Source of the DNA: SG8-30 sp963715485
Lineage (GTDB): Bacteria; Pseudomonadota; Gammaproteobacteria; Steroidobacterales; Steroidobacteraceae
NCBI GenBank assembly: GCA_963715485.1
Contig: OY970244.1
Span: 2,418,001 to 2,482,000 of the forward strand
Reading direction: 5' to 3'
DNA: 64,000 nucleotides
In this document: in pieces, positions 35,441 to 44,135 of the stretch
Layout of the letters: each line of letters begins with the position of its first letter
Position numbering within the stretch: position 1 is the first letter of the stretch
Made by a program: the position numbers and the translations under genes
The notes under the pieces: generated by a model
Database searches by the model: none
Seen by the model: only the letters and a program-made list of their open reading frames with translations
Told to the model about the DNA's origin: nothing

Positions 35441-36910
35441 ATGCCCTCACTGCGTCCCAAGTCCCTCAGCAGCCTGCTGACCGTCAGCCTGGCGCTCCTG
35501 GTGCTGCCGCTGCTGCTGGCAGTGAGCTACGGCGCCCTGCAGCTCAGGCAGCTCTCCAAGGACAGTGACGAGCTGGTCCGCCAGAGTGTCGAGACAGCCC
35601 GCCTGACGCAGGGATTGTTCCAGAACATCACCGCCATGGAGCGCGCGGCAAGCCTGTTTGCCGTGCTGGGTGATGCCCGCCTGGCCGAGGCCTATGCGAC
35701 GGCACGGGCCTCATTGATCGAAACCCTGGGTGCTTTGGGCGATCAGGGGAACCCGTCACCGCTCGCCGGCGACCTCGGGCGAATTGCGGATACCGTATCC
35801 CGGATTGACCTGCAAATGACCTCAACCGAGTCGACGCAAGCGGAAGGCGTTGCCCTCATGCAGGACCGATTCGAGGCGTTGTGGCAGCAAACCGGCGACC
35901 TGGCCGATAGCACCCGCCAGCTGACGGATTCGAGCCTGGCCGAACTGGAATTGCGGACTTCGGTCAGCCAGCGCTGGCTGTTCTGGGCCCTGGCCGCGCT
36001 CGTCCCGGTCGGGCTCCTGCTCGCGGGGATCTTCGGATATTTCGTGCTGCGGCCGCTGCGGGGCATTGACCGCGCGATCGCCGAACTCGGCCGGGGTACC
36101 CTGACTCGGCCCATCCAGGTCGAGGGGCCCTCGGACCTGGAAGCGCTGGGCCGTCAGCTGGAGTGGCTGCGCGGCCGACTGCTCGAGGTCGCCGAGGAGA
36201 AGAACCGTTTCCTGCGCCAGATGTCCCACGAACTCAAGACACCATTGGCCAACCTGCGCGAGGGAACGGACCTGCTGGTGGACGGCGCGGTGGGGCCACT
36301 GGACGATAACCAGCGGGAGGTCGCCGGGATCCTGAGCGAGAATGCCCTGAAGCTGCAGCACCTGATCGAGAACCTGCTGTCCTACAGTGCCCGGCAGAGC
36401 CAGCCGGAGCGACTCGACTACAGCAAGTTCCGTCTGCCCTCGCTGGTGGGAACCGTCGTGGATGCGCAGCGACTGGCGCTGGCCGCCCGTGATGTGACGC
36501 TCGACCTGGAAGTTGACGAGATCCTGATTGCCGCGGATCGCTCGAAACTCAAGCTGGTTCTCGACAACCTGCTATCCAACGCACTGAAGTTCACGCCGCG
36601 TGGAGGCACCATCCACATCCATGGTCACATGGACGGTGAGCAAGCCGTGATCGATTTTGCAGATACCGGTCCCGGCATCCCGGTGACCGAGCATGAACGA
36701 ATATTCGACGCCTTCTATACCGGCAGCGCGCCCCAGTCGGGACCCTTGAAGGGCACGGGAATCGGCCTGTCGGTCGTACAGGAATTCGTGCAGGCGCACG
36801 GCGGTACGGTGGAACTCCGCCAGGGCCTTTTCCCGGGCGCCCACTTCCGGCTCCGGCTCCCGATTTCAAGCCTGCGGGAACCTTCAGGACAGAATACTCA
36901 TGCTGCGTAG
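35441..36910 (+). CDS. glrK: Sensor histidine kinase, GlrK/QseE type
   Basis: 489 residues: first membrane span (about 11-32), periplasmic helical segment to about 178, second span (about 179-202), HAMP linker, the H-box FLRQMSHELKTPLANLREGTDLL, then N-box LDNLLSNALKFTPRGG, DTGPGIPVTEHERIFDAFYTG and GTGIGLSVVQEFVQAHGG. Order with a QseG-like lipoprotein and an NtrC-like regulator identifies the GlrK-QseG-GlrR locus, which in enterics activates glmY transcription and envelope stress genes. The end overlaps the next gene by 11 bases. Family-level identification is good; the signal is unknown. Confidence 0.88.
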   Translation: MPSLRPKSLSSLLTVSLALLVLPLLLAVSYGALQLRQLSKDSDELVRQSVETARLTQGLFQNITAMERAASLFAVLGDARLAEAYATARASLIETLGALGDQGNPSPLAGDLGRIADTVSRIDLQMTSTESTQAEGVALMQDRFEALWQQTGDLADSTRQLTDSSLAELELRTSVSQRWLFWALAALVPVGLLLAGIFGYFVLRPLRGIDRAIAELGRGTLTRPIQVEGPSDLEALGRQLEWLRGRLLEVAEEKNRFLRQMSHELKTPLANLREGTDLLVDGAVGPLDDNQREVAGILSENALKLQHLIENLLSYSARQSQPERLDYSKFRLPSLVGTVVDAQRLALAARDVTLDLEVDEILIAADRSKLKLVLDNLLSNALKFTPRGGTIHIHGHMDGEQAVIDFADTGPGIPVTEHERIFDAFYTGSAPQSGPLKGTGIGLSVVQEFVQAHGGTVELRQGLFPGAHFRLRLPISSLREPSGQNTHAA

Positions 36911-37526
36911 CCGTCAGTTCGTGGTCCTGCTGCTGGCACCCCTGGCGGTCGCGGGTTGCTCGAGCGTGGACGACTGGGCCGGCTTCGGGCGGCGTAAGCC
37001 CGTCGCGGAGGTGCCCGTGCCGACCAGCGCTGACGTGGTCGCACAACACCTCGACGTCTTGAACCGGCTGGGATCCGGTCCACCGGCGGAACAGGCCGAA
37101 ATCGCCGAGGCATCCCGGGCACAGTTCGTCAGCAATCCGACCGCGAACCACAAGCTCCGCTACGCGCTGGTGCTGTCGACACCGGGGCACGGCCGGACCG
37201 ACTTCAGCGGAGCCCGCCTGTTGCTCGGGGAAATTCTCGCGACTCCCGAACAACTGACGCCGGCCGAGCACGCCTTGGCAGGCATCGTATTCCGGGACCT
37301 GAACAACCTTTTGTCACTGCAGGCGCAGCTCGACGACCTCACGGTCGCCATGCATTCCGCTGACAAGGAACGCAGCGCGGCGGCTAATCGCCGGATCCAG
37401 GTGCTTTCGGCAGACAATGCCCGCTTGCGGAAGGAAATCGAGGCGGCGAACGCCAAGCTCGAGGCAGTGGCAGAACTCGAGAAGGCGCTGGTGGACCGGC
37501 ACGTGACGCAAGAGGCCGCGAAGTGA
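36900..37526 (+). CDS. QseG-like outer-membrane lipoprotein
   Basis: 208 residues with a lipoprotein signal: MLRSRQFVVLLLAPLAVAGC, lipobox AVAGC, acylated cysteine near residue 20. The mature part is helical and ends with a coiled coil (about 140-200) rich in K, E, R and A. Its position between glrK and glrR, overlapping both (11 bases with glrK, 4 with glrR), is that of QseG/GlrL, which connects the sensor to the outer membrane. Sequence similarity beyond layout is hard to judge by eye, so I leave the symbol empty. Confidence 0.75.
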   Translation: MLRSRQFVVLLLAPLAVAGCSSVDDWAGFGRRKPVAEVPVPTSADVVAQHLDVLNRLGSGPPAEQAEIAEASRAQFVSNPTANHKLRYALVLSTPGHGRTDFSGARLLLGEILATPEQLTPAEHALAGIVFRDLNNLLSLQAQLDDLTVAMHSADKERSAAANRRIQVLSADNARLRKEIEAANAKLEAVAELEKALVDRHVTQEAAK

Positions 37527-38833
37527 GTTCTGAGGAATCCCGCCGCTACCGGGTGCTGCTCGTGGATGACGACCCGGGGCTGCTGCGGCTGTTGACCATT
37601 CGCCTGAAGACCGAGGGCTACGACGTCGCTGCCTGCGAATCGGCCGCCCAGGCCCAGGCATCGGTCCCGCGATTCAGGCCGGATGTCGTTGTGTCAGACC
37701 TGCGCATGGCGGAGCAGGATGGCATTGAGCTGCTGAAGAGCCTGCAAAGGCGCTATCCGGCCCTGCCAGTCATCCTGATGACCGCTCACGGCACCATACC
37801 GGACGCCGTAGAGGCCACCCAGAGCGGGGCATTCGCGTTTCTCACCAAGCCAATCGAACGCCAGGAACTGCTCGAGAAGATCAACAGGGCGTTGAAGGTA
37901 TCGGGATTCGTCGCTGCGGGCGAGAACTGGCGTGCCAGGATCCACACTCGCAGTCACGTCATGGAGGAGCGGTTGTCCCAGGCGCTGGTGGCATCCGGTT
38001 CGGATGCGCCGATCTTGCTCGTCGGACAGCCCGGCACCGGAAAGTCGCAGTTGGCCCACGCGATACATGTCGCCAGCGCACGTCGCGACGACGCGTTCAT
38101 CGAACTCGATCTCACCGTTGCGGAAGCCATCAGCGTTGAACAGGCGATCGAGAATCACCGGCGAGGTCAGGGCGGCCCGGAGCCCGGCGCCGCGACCGTC
38201 GGTACGGTCTACTGCCGGGAAGTCGGCTCCCTGTCAATGCCGATGCAATCCCATCTGGCCAATTTTCTGGCGGGTGGTGCCGGGACGCAGCCGGGCGGCG
38301 GGCGGCCTCTGGCGGTAATCGCGGCGACAACCAGAAACCTGCAGCAGTTGATCGCGAAGAGTCAGTTCCGGGAGGACCTTTACTATGCCTTGTCCACGAC
38401 CCGTATAGACCTCCCCCCACTCTCGCAGCGCCGCGAAGACATCCCGTTGCTGGCGGCGTTCTTTCTCGACGAGCTGGCGTCCCGCAACGACGATCGCCGC
38501 GTACTCGCGCCAGAGTCGCTTGAGCTGCTGATGACCGCCGAATGGCCGGGCAACATTCGTGAGTTGCAGGGCCTGCTGGCCCACGCGGTCGCCTCGGCAA
38601 ACAGCCCCGTCATCAGTCCTGACGTCATCCAGAGGCTACTTGGCGGCGCTGCCGCGCGACTCCCGAGCTTCGCCGAGGCGAGGGAAGAATTTACCCGCAA
38701 TTACCTCATCCAGCTGTTGCAGATTTCACGCGGAAACGTCACCCAGGCGGCCAAGCTGGCCGCCCGCAACCGGACGGATTTCTACAAGTTGCTGGCGAAA
38801 TACGATTTGTCGCCGGAGTCGTTCAAGACCTGA
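37523..38833 (+). CDS. glrR: GlrR/QseF-type response regulator with a degenerate sigma-54 activator domain
   Basis: 436 residues: receiver domain (YRVLLVDDDPGLLRLL, phospho-aspartate in VVVSDLRMAEQDG, lysine in FLTKPIE), AAA+ region (about 145-370) and a C-terminal Fis-type HTH (NVTQAAKLAARNRTDFYKLL). The AAA+ module is odd. Walker A is GQPGTGKSQ, the GAFTGA loop that contacts sigma-54 is absent (the segment reads RRGQGGPEPGAATV), and Walker B has become GTVYCREVG instead of the usual LFLDEIG. The sensor-type RxxxDLYYALS segment and the WPGNIRELQ motif persist. It may therefore bind DNA without activating sigma-54 polymerase. It overlaps the lipoprotein by four bases. Confidence 0.88.
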   Translation: MSSEESRRYRVLLVDDDPGLLRLLTIRLKTEGYDVAACESAAQAQASVPRFRPDVVVSDLRMAEQDGIELLKSLQRRYPALPVILMTAHGTIPDAVEATQSGAFAFLTKPIERQELLEKINRALKVSGFVAAGENWRARIHTRSHVMEERLSQALVASGSDAPILLVGQPGTGKSQLAHAIHVASARRDDAFIELDLTVAEAISVEQAIENHRRGQGGPEPGAATVGTVYCREVGSLSMPMQSHLANFLAGGAGTQPGGGRPLAVIAATTRNLQQLIAKSQFREDLYYALSTTRIDLPPLSQRREDIPLLAAFFLDELASRNDDRRVLAPESLELLMTAEWPGNIRELQGLLAHAVASANSPVISPDVIQRLLGGAAARLPSFAEAREEFTRNYLIQLLQISRGNVTQAAKLAARNRTDFYKLLAKYDLSPESFKT

Positions 38834-38892
38834 CGGTCCGCTGCACTGCATCTCCAGCGGCAGTAGCGACGCTCCAGGCCGCGCAGGCCAGC

Positions 38893-40293
38893 CTACCCTC
38901 TTTCGATGCCGAGTCGATCCATCAGGTCGTAGAGCGTGGGTCGGGCGATTCCCAGCAGCTCTGCAGCTCTCGACAGGTTGCCCTCCGCCATCGCGAGTGC
39001 CTGCTGGATCGCATGACGCTCCGCCTGCTGGCGTGCCTCACGCAGATTGAGCGGCAAGACGTCGGCATCCCCTTCGCGAAGACCCAGGTCCGCTCCTGTC
39101 AGCAGTGGGCCGTCGGCCATCACCACCGCGGTCTTGATCTTGCTTTCCAGTTCACGGACGTTGCCTGGCCAGTCGTGGGACTCAATGGCCTCCACAGCAT
39201 CGGGAGACAGCCCCCGGACAGCACGGCCCAACTCCGCCGAGAATCGCTGCACGAAGAACTGCGCCAGCAGCACGGTATCGCCCGGCCTGTCCCGCAGGGG
39301 TGGCACGGTAAGCGTTACCTCCCCAATGCGGTAATAGAGGTCCTGCCGAAACTGGCCCTCGGCGATCATCGCCTCCAGCCGTTTGTTGGTAGCGCAGACC
39401 ACCCGCACATCCACGGGTATTTCCTCGCGACCTCCAACCCGTTCGATGACACGTTCCTGCAGGAAACGAAGCAGCGTCGCCTGTAACGGAGCCGGCATGT
39501 CGCCGATCTCGTCCAGGAACAGCGTACCGCCGCTGGCAACCTCGATCTTTCCCCGGGTGGTCTTGTGGGCACCCGTGAAGCTGCCGCGCTCGTGGCCGAA
39601 CAACTCGCTCGCAAGGAGACTCTCCGGAATCGCGGCGCAGTTAATCGCAACGAAGCGGCCCTTGCTCCTGGTCCCAAGCTTGTGAATCGCCCGGGCCAGC
39701 AGCTCCTTGCCGGTGCCGCTCTCACCCAGGATCAGTACCGATACGTCCGTAGCCGCCACTTTCTCGACCGTACGACACAACCGCTCCATGCCCTCGTCTG
39801 CGGTGATGATTCCCTGGAGGCGCGGCAACGACGTGGCACTCGCCAGCTTGCGGACTTCGTCCTCGAGGGCAACCATCTTGAATGCACGATCCAGCATCAG
39901 CCTCAGGACGTCGACATCCAGCGGCTTCTGGAAGAAATCGTAGGCGCCGAGGCGTACCGCATCCAGCGCACTTCCGCGCTCCGCGTTACCGGTAAGCACG
40001 ATCACCTTGGCATGTGGAGACAGCGCCAGGACTTCCGTGAGCGTCGCGAGGCCCTCGGTGACGCTATCTGGCTCAGGCGGCAAGCCAAGATCCTGGAGCA
40101 CCACCGCCGGTTCGTGCCTGCGCAGCGCGGCCACCGCCTCCTGACGCGTCGCCGCGAAGACAAGTTCATACTCGTCAAGCGACCACTTGAGCTGTTTCTG
40201 CAGGCCAAGGTCGTCTTCGACCACGAGCAGGCAGCGACGGCTCGCACCGGTACCCTTGCATGCTGCCCGTGTCGCCACCGATTTCATCTTCAC
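38893..40293 (-). CDS. prsR: PEP-CTERM-box response regulator PrsR (sigma-54 activator)
   Basis: 466 residues. The receiver (RCLLVVEDDLGLQKQLKWSLDEYELVFA, FFQKPLD) is followed by a complete sigma-54 AAA+ domain: Walker A GESGTGKELLARAIH, the contact loop as GSFTGA, Walker B GGTLFLDEIGDMP, RQDLYYRIGEVTLTVPPLRDR and WPGNVRELE, then a Fis-type HTH (GNLSRAAELLGIARPTLYDLMDRLGI). The pairing with PrsK and the receiver sequence identify the PrsR family that governs exosortase/PEP-CTERM genes. Its start overlaps the prsK stop as ATGA. No exosortase gene is in this window. Confidence 0.92.
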   Translation of the reverse strand: MKMKSVATRAACKGTGASRRCLLVVEDDLGLQKQLKWSLDEYELVFAATRQEAVAALRRHEPAVVLQDLGLPPEPDSVTEGLATLTEVLALSPHAKVIVLTGNAERGSALDAVRLGAYDFFQKPLDVDVLRLMLDRAFKMVALEDEVRKLASATSLPRLQGIITADEGMERLCRTVEKVAATDVSVLILGESGTGKELLARAIHKLGTRSKGRFVAINCAAIPESLLASELFGHERGSFTGAHKTTRGKIEVASGGTLFLDEIGDMPAPLQATLLRFLQERVIERVGGREEIPVDVRVVCATNKRLEAMIAEGQFRQDLYYRIGEVTLTVPPLRDRPGDTVLLAQFFVQRFSAELGRAVRGLSPDAVEAIESHDWPGNVRELESKIKTAVVMADGPLLTGADLGLREGDADVLPLNLREARQQAERHAIQQALAMAEGNLSRAAELLGIARPTLYDLMDRLGIERG

Positions 40294-42341
40294 GCTACCG
40301 CCGCGACCTTGGAAACGGGCAACACGACGCGAAAGGTCGTCCCGTGGCCCGGCTCCGACTCGACTGCGACGTCTCCACCGCGGGAACGAGCGTACTCCCT
40401 TGCCTGATAGGCGCCGATCCCCATTCCCTTGCTGCCCTTGGTGCTGTCGAAGGGCTTGAACAGCCGGTCCCGGACGAACGCGGTAGTCATGCCTGCCCCG
40501 GTGTCGGCAATCGATACGACCGCTGCGCCATCCAGCTCCTCGATCAAGACCTCGATCTGCCCGTCTGGTGGAGTTGCATCCTGTGCGTTGCGGATGAGGT
40601 GCTCGATGATGTTGCCCAGCTGTTCACGCCCCGCAGCGACGCACAGCCCACTCGCCGTGACCGTCAGCCGTGGCCGGGGATACCGTCCGAGGGTCCGCTC
40701 GATCGAAGCAGCAGCGACCTGCTCGAGACTGACGTTTCCAGCACCTTCACCATCTGCCCCCCGGCCGAGTTGCTCGATCAGGCGGGAAATCCGCCCTGCC
40801 GCATTGGCCACGGTGTCGATCGCATCGTCAATGAACTCCGGATTCTGCTTGTGGCGACCTGCGTTGGTCACGACCATCTGCAGCTGGGCCGCAGCATTCT
40901 TCAGGTCATGCATGAGGAACGCGGTTAGGCGACTGTAGGCCTCGAATTGCCTGGCCTCGGTCAACCTTCGCTCGGCCTCGTGCTGTGCGACGTGAGTGGC
41001 GACGTGTCGCGCGACTGTCTTGAGAAGGTCGCGGTCCTCGAAAGTCAGTGAGAATTCTCCGGGTGGATCCTCCAGCAGGATCATTCCCATCAAATCGTCC
41101 TTGAACAACATCGGGACGATCAGCCGCCATCGGCCGCCGGCGACCAGCCAGTCGGGCAGGTCCAACTGTTCGCGCGATGGGCGACCGCTCCGCTGATCCT
41201 GGAAATCCACGACCCACCCGCGACGGCCGAGAAGATCCATCAGCCGGTGGTTCGCACCCAGCCCGGAGGCACTATCGGGCAGTGCGCCATCGCTCGGCCA
41301 GCTGGCGGCGAATCGGAGTTTCCCGGAGCCCTCATCCTTCAACAGCAAGGCCGCAGCGGGACTCGAGATGATCTGCGCAATCGCACGCAGGCCGGCGACA
41401 CGCGAGTCCTCGCCTGCTGCGTTGTCAGACAAGGTAGCGATGAACCGCAGCCATTCCTCGCGATAATCATACTTGTGTTCGAAGAAATGCTTGAGAAGAA
41501 AGACCCTCAAGCGCCGACGAAGCGATGCCGACGCGACCAGGAGAACCAGCAGGGAGAGCGCTGCAACGTAGAACAACATCTGGGCGATGTCGCCCTGGCT
41601 TCCTCCCAACAGACGCACGAGGTGACCACCGATCGCGGCGAGCAGGACGTAGCCGCCGATCGCCGTCACGAGCGTCGTATAAAACGCTGCGTCGCGCGAC
41701 ACCGTAAACGCGAACGGCCAGCGCGTGCCGCGAGTGACCGCCAGGGCGATGAAAGGTAACGCCAACCCGGAGGTGTAACCGCGTACGAGCCAGATATCAG
41801 CCGCGCCTGAGCCCGAAACAAGGGGCTGAAGGTAAAGGATGACGTCGCAGATCATCACGGCGCCCAGGCCAATGCCGAGGTAATTCATCCCCCGCAGTTG
41901 ACTCCCCTCCGAGCCCTTACGAACGGCCCCCAACAGCCACATGCCGAGCATCGGCATGATCAGGCCGCCGGCGACAGCCGCCGTGCCGGCCGTCTGGTTA
42001 TCCAGCGCGACCGCAGCCAAGCCGACGCAGAACACTGCCAGACCCGTGACCTGGGCCGCGCGCGCAATCAGCCTTGTGGTACCACTCGCTTCGGCGCCGC
42101 TCGCGAGTACCGCAAACCAGGCCAGATAGCGGACGGAATCCAGGGTCACCGTGAATGCGTTCGGTTCAACCAGTTCTGTGGCGAAGACGACCAGCGTCAC
42201 CGCCCATAGTGCGGTAACCAGCGCGGCAGCCACCAGCCTCCATCCGGAACCACGACCCTGCCAGGCCGCCAGCAACAGGAAGAAGAGCGCCGCATAGCCG
42301 AGCGCTGAAATGCCATAACCGAATGCGCCGAATGCAGACAC
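40290..42341 (-). CDS. prsK: XrtA/PEP-CTERM-system histidine kinase PrsK
   Basis: 683 residues. The first 295 hold about eight to ten membrane spans without a large periplasmic loop. Residues 300-445 look like a GAF domain (SSPAAALLLKDEGSGKLRFAASWP, DLMGMILLEDPPGEFS). The kinase core follows: H-box AFLMHDLKNAAAQLQMVVTNAG (HDLKN type), N-box IIEHLIRNAQDATP, DTGAGMTTAFVRDRLFKPFDSTKGSKGMGIGAYQAREY. This order and the HDLKN box match PrsK. The presence of PrsK/PrsR predicts an XrtA exosortase and exopolysaccharide locus elsewhere in the genome. It overlaps prsR by four bases. Confidence 0.92.
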   Translation of the reverse strand: MSAFGAFGYGISALGYAALFFLLLAAWQGRGSGWRLVAAALVTALWAVTLVVFATELVEPNAFTVTLDSVRYLAWFAVLASGAEASGTTRLIARAAQVTGLAVFCVGLAAVALDNQTAGTAAVAGGLIMPMLGMWLLGAVRKGSEGSQLRGMNYLGIGLGAVMICDVILYLQPLVSGSGAADIWLVRGYTSGLALPFIALAVTRGTRWPFAFTVSRDAAFYTTLVTAIGGYVLLAAIGGHLVRLLGGSQGDIAQMLFYVAALSLLVLLVASASLRRRLRVFLLKHFFEHKYDYREEWLRFIATLSDNAAGEDSRVAGLRAIAQIISSPAAALLLKDEGSGKLRFAASWPSDGALPDSASGLGANHRLMDLLGRRGWVVDFQDQRSGRPSREQLDLPDWLVAGGRWRLIVPMLFKDDLMGMILLEDPPGEFSLTFEDRDLLKTVARHVATHVAQHEAERRLTEARQFEAYSRLTAFLMHDLKNAAAQLQMVVTNAGRHKQNPEFIDDAIDTVANAAGRISRLIEQLGRGADGEGAGNVSLEQVAAASIERTLGRYPRPRLTVTASGLCVAAGREQLGNIIEHLIRNAQDATPPDGQIEVLIEELDGAAVVSIADTGAGMTTAFVRDRLFKPFDSTKGSKGMGIGAYQAREYARSRGGDVAVESEPGHGTTFRVVLPVSKVAAVA

Positions 42342-42818
42342 GCCGGAAGACCCTACACGTTAGTGTCGCGCCGATGTACGCCGGGGCTGGATCGAAATCC
42401 GATGCAGCGACTTCACCTTAGAAAAGCGATGCACGATTTTGAAGTGTAGACACTTCTGGTTGTTCTTTGCGAGCTTCGTTTCGCTGCCGCTTATGTCAAG
42501 CATTCCCGCCGTCCGATACTCGATTCGAAATTGGGTGAACACCGCCTGCTTTTCGGTGAACCGCGTCGCAGTATCACCCGCCATGGCACCACGATAATCA
42601 CTCCCAAGAGGGCAAACCCATCGAAAGATGGGGACGCAAAGCTTCCGGGCTAACGGCACCAATGACGGTGCCCAGGCTAGCGGGGTTGCCGGCAGACGAG
42701 ACCGCCGTCGATTCATCGACACTCGGTCATTCGATTTGTCGTCAATTGGCTACAGTGCCGTGCTGACGCGTCTCCGTCTCGTTTGAATGGTCCGCCCTCG
42801 TTTCGCGAGGCGGAGCAG
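42342..42818. other. Leader and promoter region between prsK and the riboswitch-controlled lipoprotein gene
   Basis: About 480 bases. The right part is a riboswitch (42604-42694) and the 124-base stretch after it, which includes a small GTCGAT/ATCGAC hairpin near 42707. In 42342-42603 I see no gene and no convincing -24/-12 sigma-54 promoter. Confidence 0.5.
42604..42694 (+). ncRNA. Cyclic-di-GMP-I (GEMM) riboswitch
   Basis: AGAGGGCAAACCC, an ATC/GAT stem with GAAA tetraloop, GGGGACGCAAAGC, TTCCGGGCTAACGG with the CTAA receptor, a GGCACC/GGTGCC hairpin, CAGGCTAGCGGGGTTGCC. Every conserved block of the class-I aptamer is present in order, including GG before CAAACC. It lies 125 bases before the TTG of a lipoprotein paralogous to the Ig-repeat protein that follows the tandem riboswitches at 22.9-23.1 kb. 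Confidence 0.93.
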
Positions 42819-43487
42819 TTGCAGGCATTCAATACTCATCGCTGGCTCGTAGCTCTCGGACTTTCGGTGCTGCTTGCTGGCTGTTTCGAATCAGACCCGT
42901 CAGCGAAAGCGGTGAATGCCCCGCCCGTGGGTGCGAGCGGCTCTTCGAACAGGAGCCCCAGCATCTCGGGCCAACCCCCGACTGCAGTAAAAGCCGGGGA
43001 GACATACAACTTCCAGCCGAGCGCGAGTGACCCGGACAACGACCCGCTCTCTTTCAGCATCCGCAACAAACCCAATTGGCTTGCGTTCGACTCGAGTACC
43101 GGAAGACTGTCGGGCGTCCCGGGCGACGGCGATGTTGGCTCTTACGAAGACATCGTGATTGCGGTCAGCGACGGCAGGGCAGCCGCGGAGCTGCCAGTCT
43201 TTGTGGTCGATGTCACCCAGGTGGCCATGGGCTCGGTGACGCTGAGCTGGACGCCACCGTCGGAGAACACCGACGGCTCGCCGCTAACGAACCTCGCCGG
43301 ATACAAGATCTACTTCGGCAAGTCACAGAATTCGCTCGACCAGGTCGTCACGATCGACTCACCCGGCGTCACCACCTACGTGATCGAGAATCTCTCACCA
43401 TCGACCTATTACTTCGCGATGTCGTCGCTGAACGCATCGGGAGTCGAGAGCGAGCGCAGCCAGACACTCAGCAAGACCATCGCCTGA
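42819..43487 (+). CDS. Lipoprotein with one Ig-like repeat and a fibronectin III domain, riboswitch-controlled
   Basis: 222 residues. A TTG start with GAGG and GGAG upstream is chosen because it gives a clean lipoprotein signal (QAFNTHRWLVALGLSVLLAGC, lipobox LLAGC). A TTG at 42783 would add 12 residues. After a Ser/Ala-rich linker come one He_PIG-type repeat (SISGQPPTAVKAGETYNFQPSASD to VVDVTQ) and an FN3 domain (SVTLSWTPPSENTDGSPLTNLAGYKIYFG to the end). Both domains align with the last repeat and FN3 domain of the 21-kb protein, so the two are paralogues, one secreted and one lipid-anchored. It sits beside prsK and behind a c-di-GMP aptamer. Confidence 0.82.
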   Translation: MQAFNTHRWLVALGLSVLLAGCFESDPSAKAVNAPPVGASGSSNRSPSISGQPPTAVKAGETYNFQPSASDPDNDPLSFSIRNKPNWLAFDSSTGRLSGVPGDGDVGSYEDIVIAVSDGRAAAELPVFVVDVTQVAMGSVTLSWTPPSENTDGSPLTNLAGYKIYFGKSQNSLDQVVTIDSPGVTTYVIENLSPSTYYFAMSSLNASGVESERSQTLSKTIA

Positions 43488-43598
43488 CGACTGGACACCC
43501 GGATCTTGAGTATCCGGCCAGCGGGCTTACGGGCGCCATTGACCCGCACCCTGCATCCATTGCAACCTAGCCATGCCCGATGACTGAAGGGGATGGCG

Positions 43599-43859
43599 AT
43601 GACGGCACTCAAGAAACAGTTCGAGGCGGCCCAGGCCGAGGTGCAGAATTTGCAGGAGCGGCCTGACAACGAGACTCTCCTGGAGCTCTACTCCTTCTAC
43701 AAGCAAGCCTCGGATGGCGACGTCGCCGGCGACAAGCCCAGCGCCTTCGACTTCAAGGCGCGAGCGAAATACAGCGCCTGGGAGGCCCGCAAGGGAATGA
43801 GCAAGGATGCAGCGATGAAGGCCTACATCAAGCTCGTCAATCACCTGAAGTCCAAGTAG
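43599..43859 (+). CDS. Acyl-CoA-binding protein (ACBP)
   Basis: 86 residues, a single ACBP domain. Conserved residues are in place: LLELYSFYKQASDGDVAGDKPSAFDFKARAKYSAWEARKGMSKDAAMKAYIKLV, with the Tyr, Lys and Trp that clamp the CoA and acyl chain. Of two nearby ATGs the second (43599) has AAGGGG six bases upstream; the first would abut it. It is a cytosolic carrier of medium and long acyl-CoA esters, frequent in eukaryotes and in a subset of proteobacteria. It stands alone, so no pathway is suggested by neighbours. Confidence 0.92.
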   Translation: MTALKKQFEAAQAEVQNLQERPDNETLLELYSFYKQASDGDVAGDKPSAFDFKARAKYSAWEARKGMSKDAAMKAYIKLVNHLKSK

Positions 43860-43888
43860 ACGCGGTCGCTCGTCGAACCCCTGCGGGG
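43860..43888. repeat. 29-bp dispersed repeat, copy 1
   Basis: Begins ACGCGGTCGCTCGTCGAACC and ends CCTGCGGGG, identical over 29 bases to 50671-50699. The adjoining 20 bases here (ACGCCGGTTTCGTGGCGCGAC) are close to the inverted form of 50711-50731. Confidence 0.7.
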
Positions 43889-44135
43889 ACGCCGGTTTCG
43901 TGGCGCGACGGCGAGAACAACGGCCTGCCGACCTGGCTGATTTTCTCACGGCTCAAGGCACGCAATTCTTCACGTGTCCGTGAGCACGAGTGCCCGGGTC
44001 ATGCACTGCGGGACCAGTTGGACTCATGGGCTGAGTTGGTTCGTGTTGGAGTTGGCGAGGCAGCGGCGACGAGATCAAGTCAACCCTGGCCAAGCAGGAC
44101 CCCGGAACAGTGGCGGGCGTATCACCGCAACGATG

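Noticed and set aside
42560..42600. Sigma-54 promoter (TGGCAC near 42584)
   Set aside because: TGGCAC is present, but no GC dinucleotide at the -12 spacing follows it.
42604..42694. cGAMP-type (GEMM-Ib) specificity for the aptamers
   Set aside because: All three copies keep the two guanines before CAAACC; the cGAMP-selective variants usually have A at the recognition position. Binding tests would decide.
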